A stretch of 43,529 nucleotides of DNA, from the NCBI GenBank assembly GCA_016789005.1, contig JAEURA010000061.1:1-43529 (forward strand), written 5' to 3'. Below the pieces are notes generated by a model. That model made no database searches. It was not told the DNA's origin and saw only the letters and a list, made by a program, of their open reading frames with translations. Shown here piece after piece: positions 42,644-43,529 of the stretch (the first letter of the stretch is position 1; every line of letters starts with the position of its first letter). Position numbers and translations under genes: made by a program. The stretch is from Anaerolineae bacterium. Its GTDB lineage: Bacteria; Chloroflexota; Anaerolineae; Aggregatilineales; Phototrophicaceae.

Positions 42644-43393
42644 CTACGGGGCGATACTCAGCACGCTCTCGCCGATTTTGCGCAGGCGGTCGGCGGGCAT
42701 CTGGCTGAACATGATGGCGATTTCGATGAAACCGATGTTGAGAGGGTTGGCGGCGAACCGGCGAATCTCCTCCGGCAGCGCGGTGAAGTGCTTCCACTCT
42801 TCGCGCATCGCCAGCAGTTCGCCAAGCTGGCTGTAGCTCTCCAGAAAATAGGTGATGTTCTTGCGGACGGCATTGGAGAGCACCGTCAGTTCGTGCATCG
42901 GCGCGGGCAGTTCACCCAGTTCGTAGCGTTCGATCAGATCCGCCGGCAGCCCGGTTTCGGCACTCAGATCGTCCAGCGACCGCTCGCGCTCTTCGCGGGC
43001 GGAGCGCAGCAGCGCCCCGATCATGCGGTCGCGCAGTGCGAGATACTCGTTCTGCGCGCCGACGGGATTCTCGCCTCTGGCTTCCAGCGTATCCATCCCC
43101 CAGAAGTGGCTGACCGGCACCTCCAGGAAGTACGCCAGAACTTCCAGCTGAGGCAGTGAGGGCACATCATCGCCCGACTCCCAGCGGTCGTACTGCTCGA
43201 GGCTGACGCGCGCCAGCCTGGCGCAATCCTCCTGAGGGCGCTGTGCCTTACGGCGCGCATCGAGCAGCAGCAAGCCAACCATCCGCGCGCGAATGCGGAA
43301 CGATTCGTCGTGATCGACCGCCGTGCGCTCTTCCGCCGGTTCGGTCTCGCGCAGGGACTTCATCCGTGCGGAGATGTTGGAAAAATCGCTCAT
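42644..43393 (-). CDS. XRE-family regulator with two helix-turn-helix domains
   Basis: A 249-residue DNA-binding protein. Two HTH domains of the Cro/C1 type are visible: residues 38-99 (RMVGLLLLDARRKAQRPQED...YDRWESGDDVPSLPQLEVLAYFLEVP) and 124-185 (RMIGALLRSAREERERSLDDL...IERYELGELPAPMHELTVLSNAV). The matching spacing suggests an internal duplication. The C-terminal 60 residues are helical, perhaps for dimerisation. GGAGG precedes the ATG by five bases. A GATATG/CATATC palindrome over its predicted transcription start suggests self-repression. Likely co-transcribed with the TPR gene. Confidence 0.85.
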   Translation of the reverse strand: MSDFSNISARMKSLRETEPAEERTAVDHDESFRIRARMVGLLLLDARRKAQRPQEDCARLARVSLEQYDRWESGDDVPSLPQLEVLAYFLEVPVSHFWGMDTLEARGENPVGAQNEYLALRDRMIGALLRSAREERERSLDDLSAETGLPADLIERYELGELPAPMHELTVLSNAVRKNITYFLESYSQLGELLAMREEWKHFTALPEEIRRFAANPLNIGFIEIAIMFSQMPADRLRKIGESVLSIAP

Positions 43394-43423
43394 GCTGCCC
43401 TCCTGAGCGACAATGCGCCCGTT

Positions 43424-43463
43424 GATATGTTCATATCATACCGGACTTGCCCAATGCCGACAA
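43424..43463 (-). promoter_or_regulatory. Promoter with overlapping operator-like palindrome
   Basis: On the minus strand TTGTCG (43463-43458), 17 bases, TATGAT (43440-43435). Transcription would start near 43428. The palindrome GATATGTTCATATC (43424-43437) covers the end of the -10 box and the start site, the classic place for an autorepressor. The last 66 bases of the window (43464-43529) show nothing else. Confidence 0.6.
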
Positions 43464-43529
43464 TTCGCAGGCAGCGGCGGGGTGTATTCGGAAATGGGGG
43501 CAGAAGTTAAGCAGCTGCCCAACGCTGGT

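Overview
The window is a GC-rich bacterial chromosome segment, most likely from an uncultured or little-studied member of the Chloroflexota (Anaerolineae-like). The reasons are the tandem YYY/DUF2298 membrane proteins (the family name 'Chlor_Arch_YYY' records its Chloroflexi and archaeal distribution), an Agl23-type (TIGR03663-like) protein carrying NHL repeats, the many polytopic GT-C glycosyltransferase-like proteins, and the short palindromic repeats of the GTAGGGGCG / GGGGGTGAGG type between genes. The assignment comes from protein character, not from a 16S gene or a search.

Layout. 1-330: repeat-rich leader ending in a good sigma-70 promoter. 433-1719 (+): radical SAM protein, convergent with a glycoside hydrolase family 2 enzyme (4142-1836, -); a double hairpin separates them. 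4254-4410: palindromic element. 4407-6850 (+): PIG-V-like mannosyltransferase overlapped by a membrane-anchored secreted protein. 6889-6961 (-): tRNA-Gly(CCC) with its own promoter and terminator. 6984-7250: two inverted-repeat elements, the second ending on the stop codon of a glutamine synthetase gene (8674-7247, -).

8988-30187 (+) is the core of the window: flippase-like protein, GT4 glycosyltransferase, methyltransferase, a GT39-like protein, a 1,812-residue GT39+YYY fusion, a stand-alone YYY protein, another GT-C-like protein, an ECF sigma factor with zinc-finger anti-sigma, and a large Agl23-like protein ending in a six-repeat NHL propeller. The genes are nearly contiguous and co-oriented. 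I infer a lipid-linked sugar / cell-surface glycosylation system resembling archaeal Agl pathways, with its own sigma/anti-sigma pair.

30319-30487: bidirectional terminator and a MITE-like element. 35102-30517 (-): operon of a heterodimeric ABC exporter, a lipoprotein c-type cytochrome and a small four-helix membrane protein. 35198-39577: divergent pair (GT-C protein on -, 2-hydroxyacid dehydrogenase plus GT-C protein on +) sharing one symmetric -10 box. 41962-39581 (-): one more GT-C protein. 43393-42070 (-): double-HTH XRE regulator and TPR protein, with a palindrome over the predicted transcription start.

Nine polytopic GT-C-like proteins in 43 kb is the dominant theme. No transposase, phage gene, CRISPR array or rRNA is visible.
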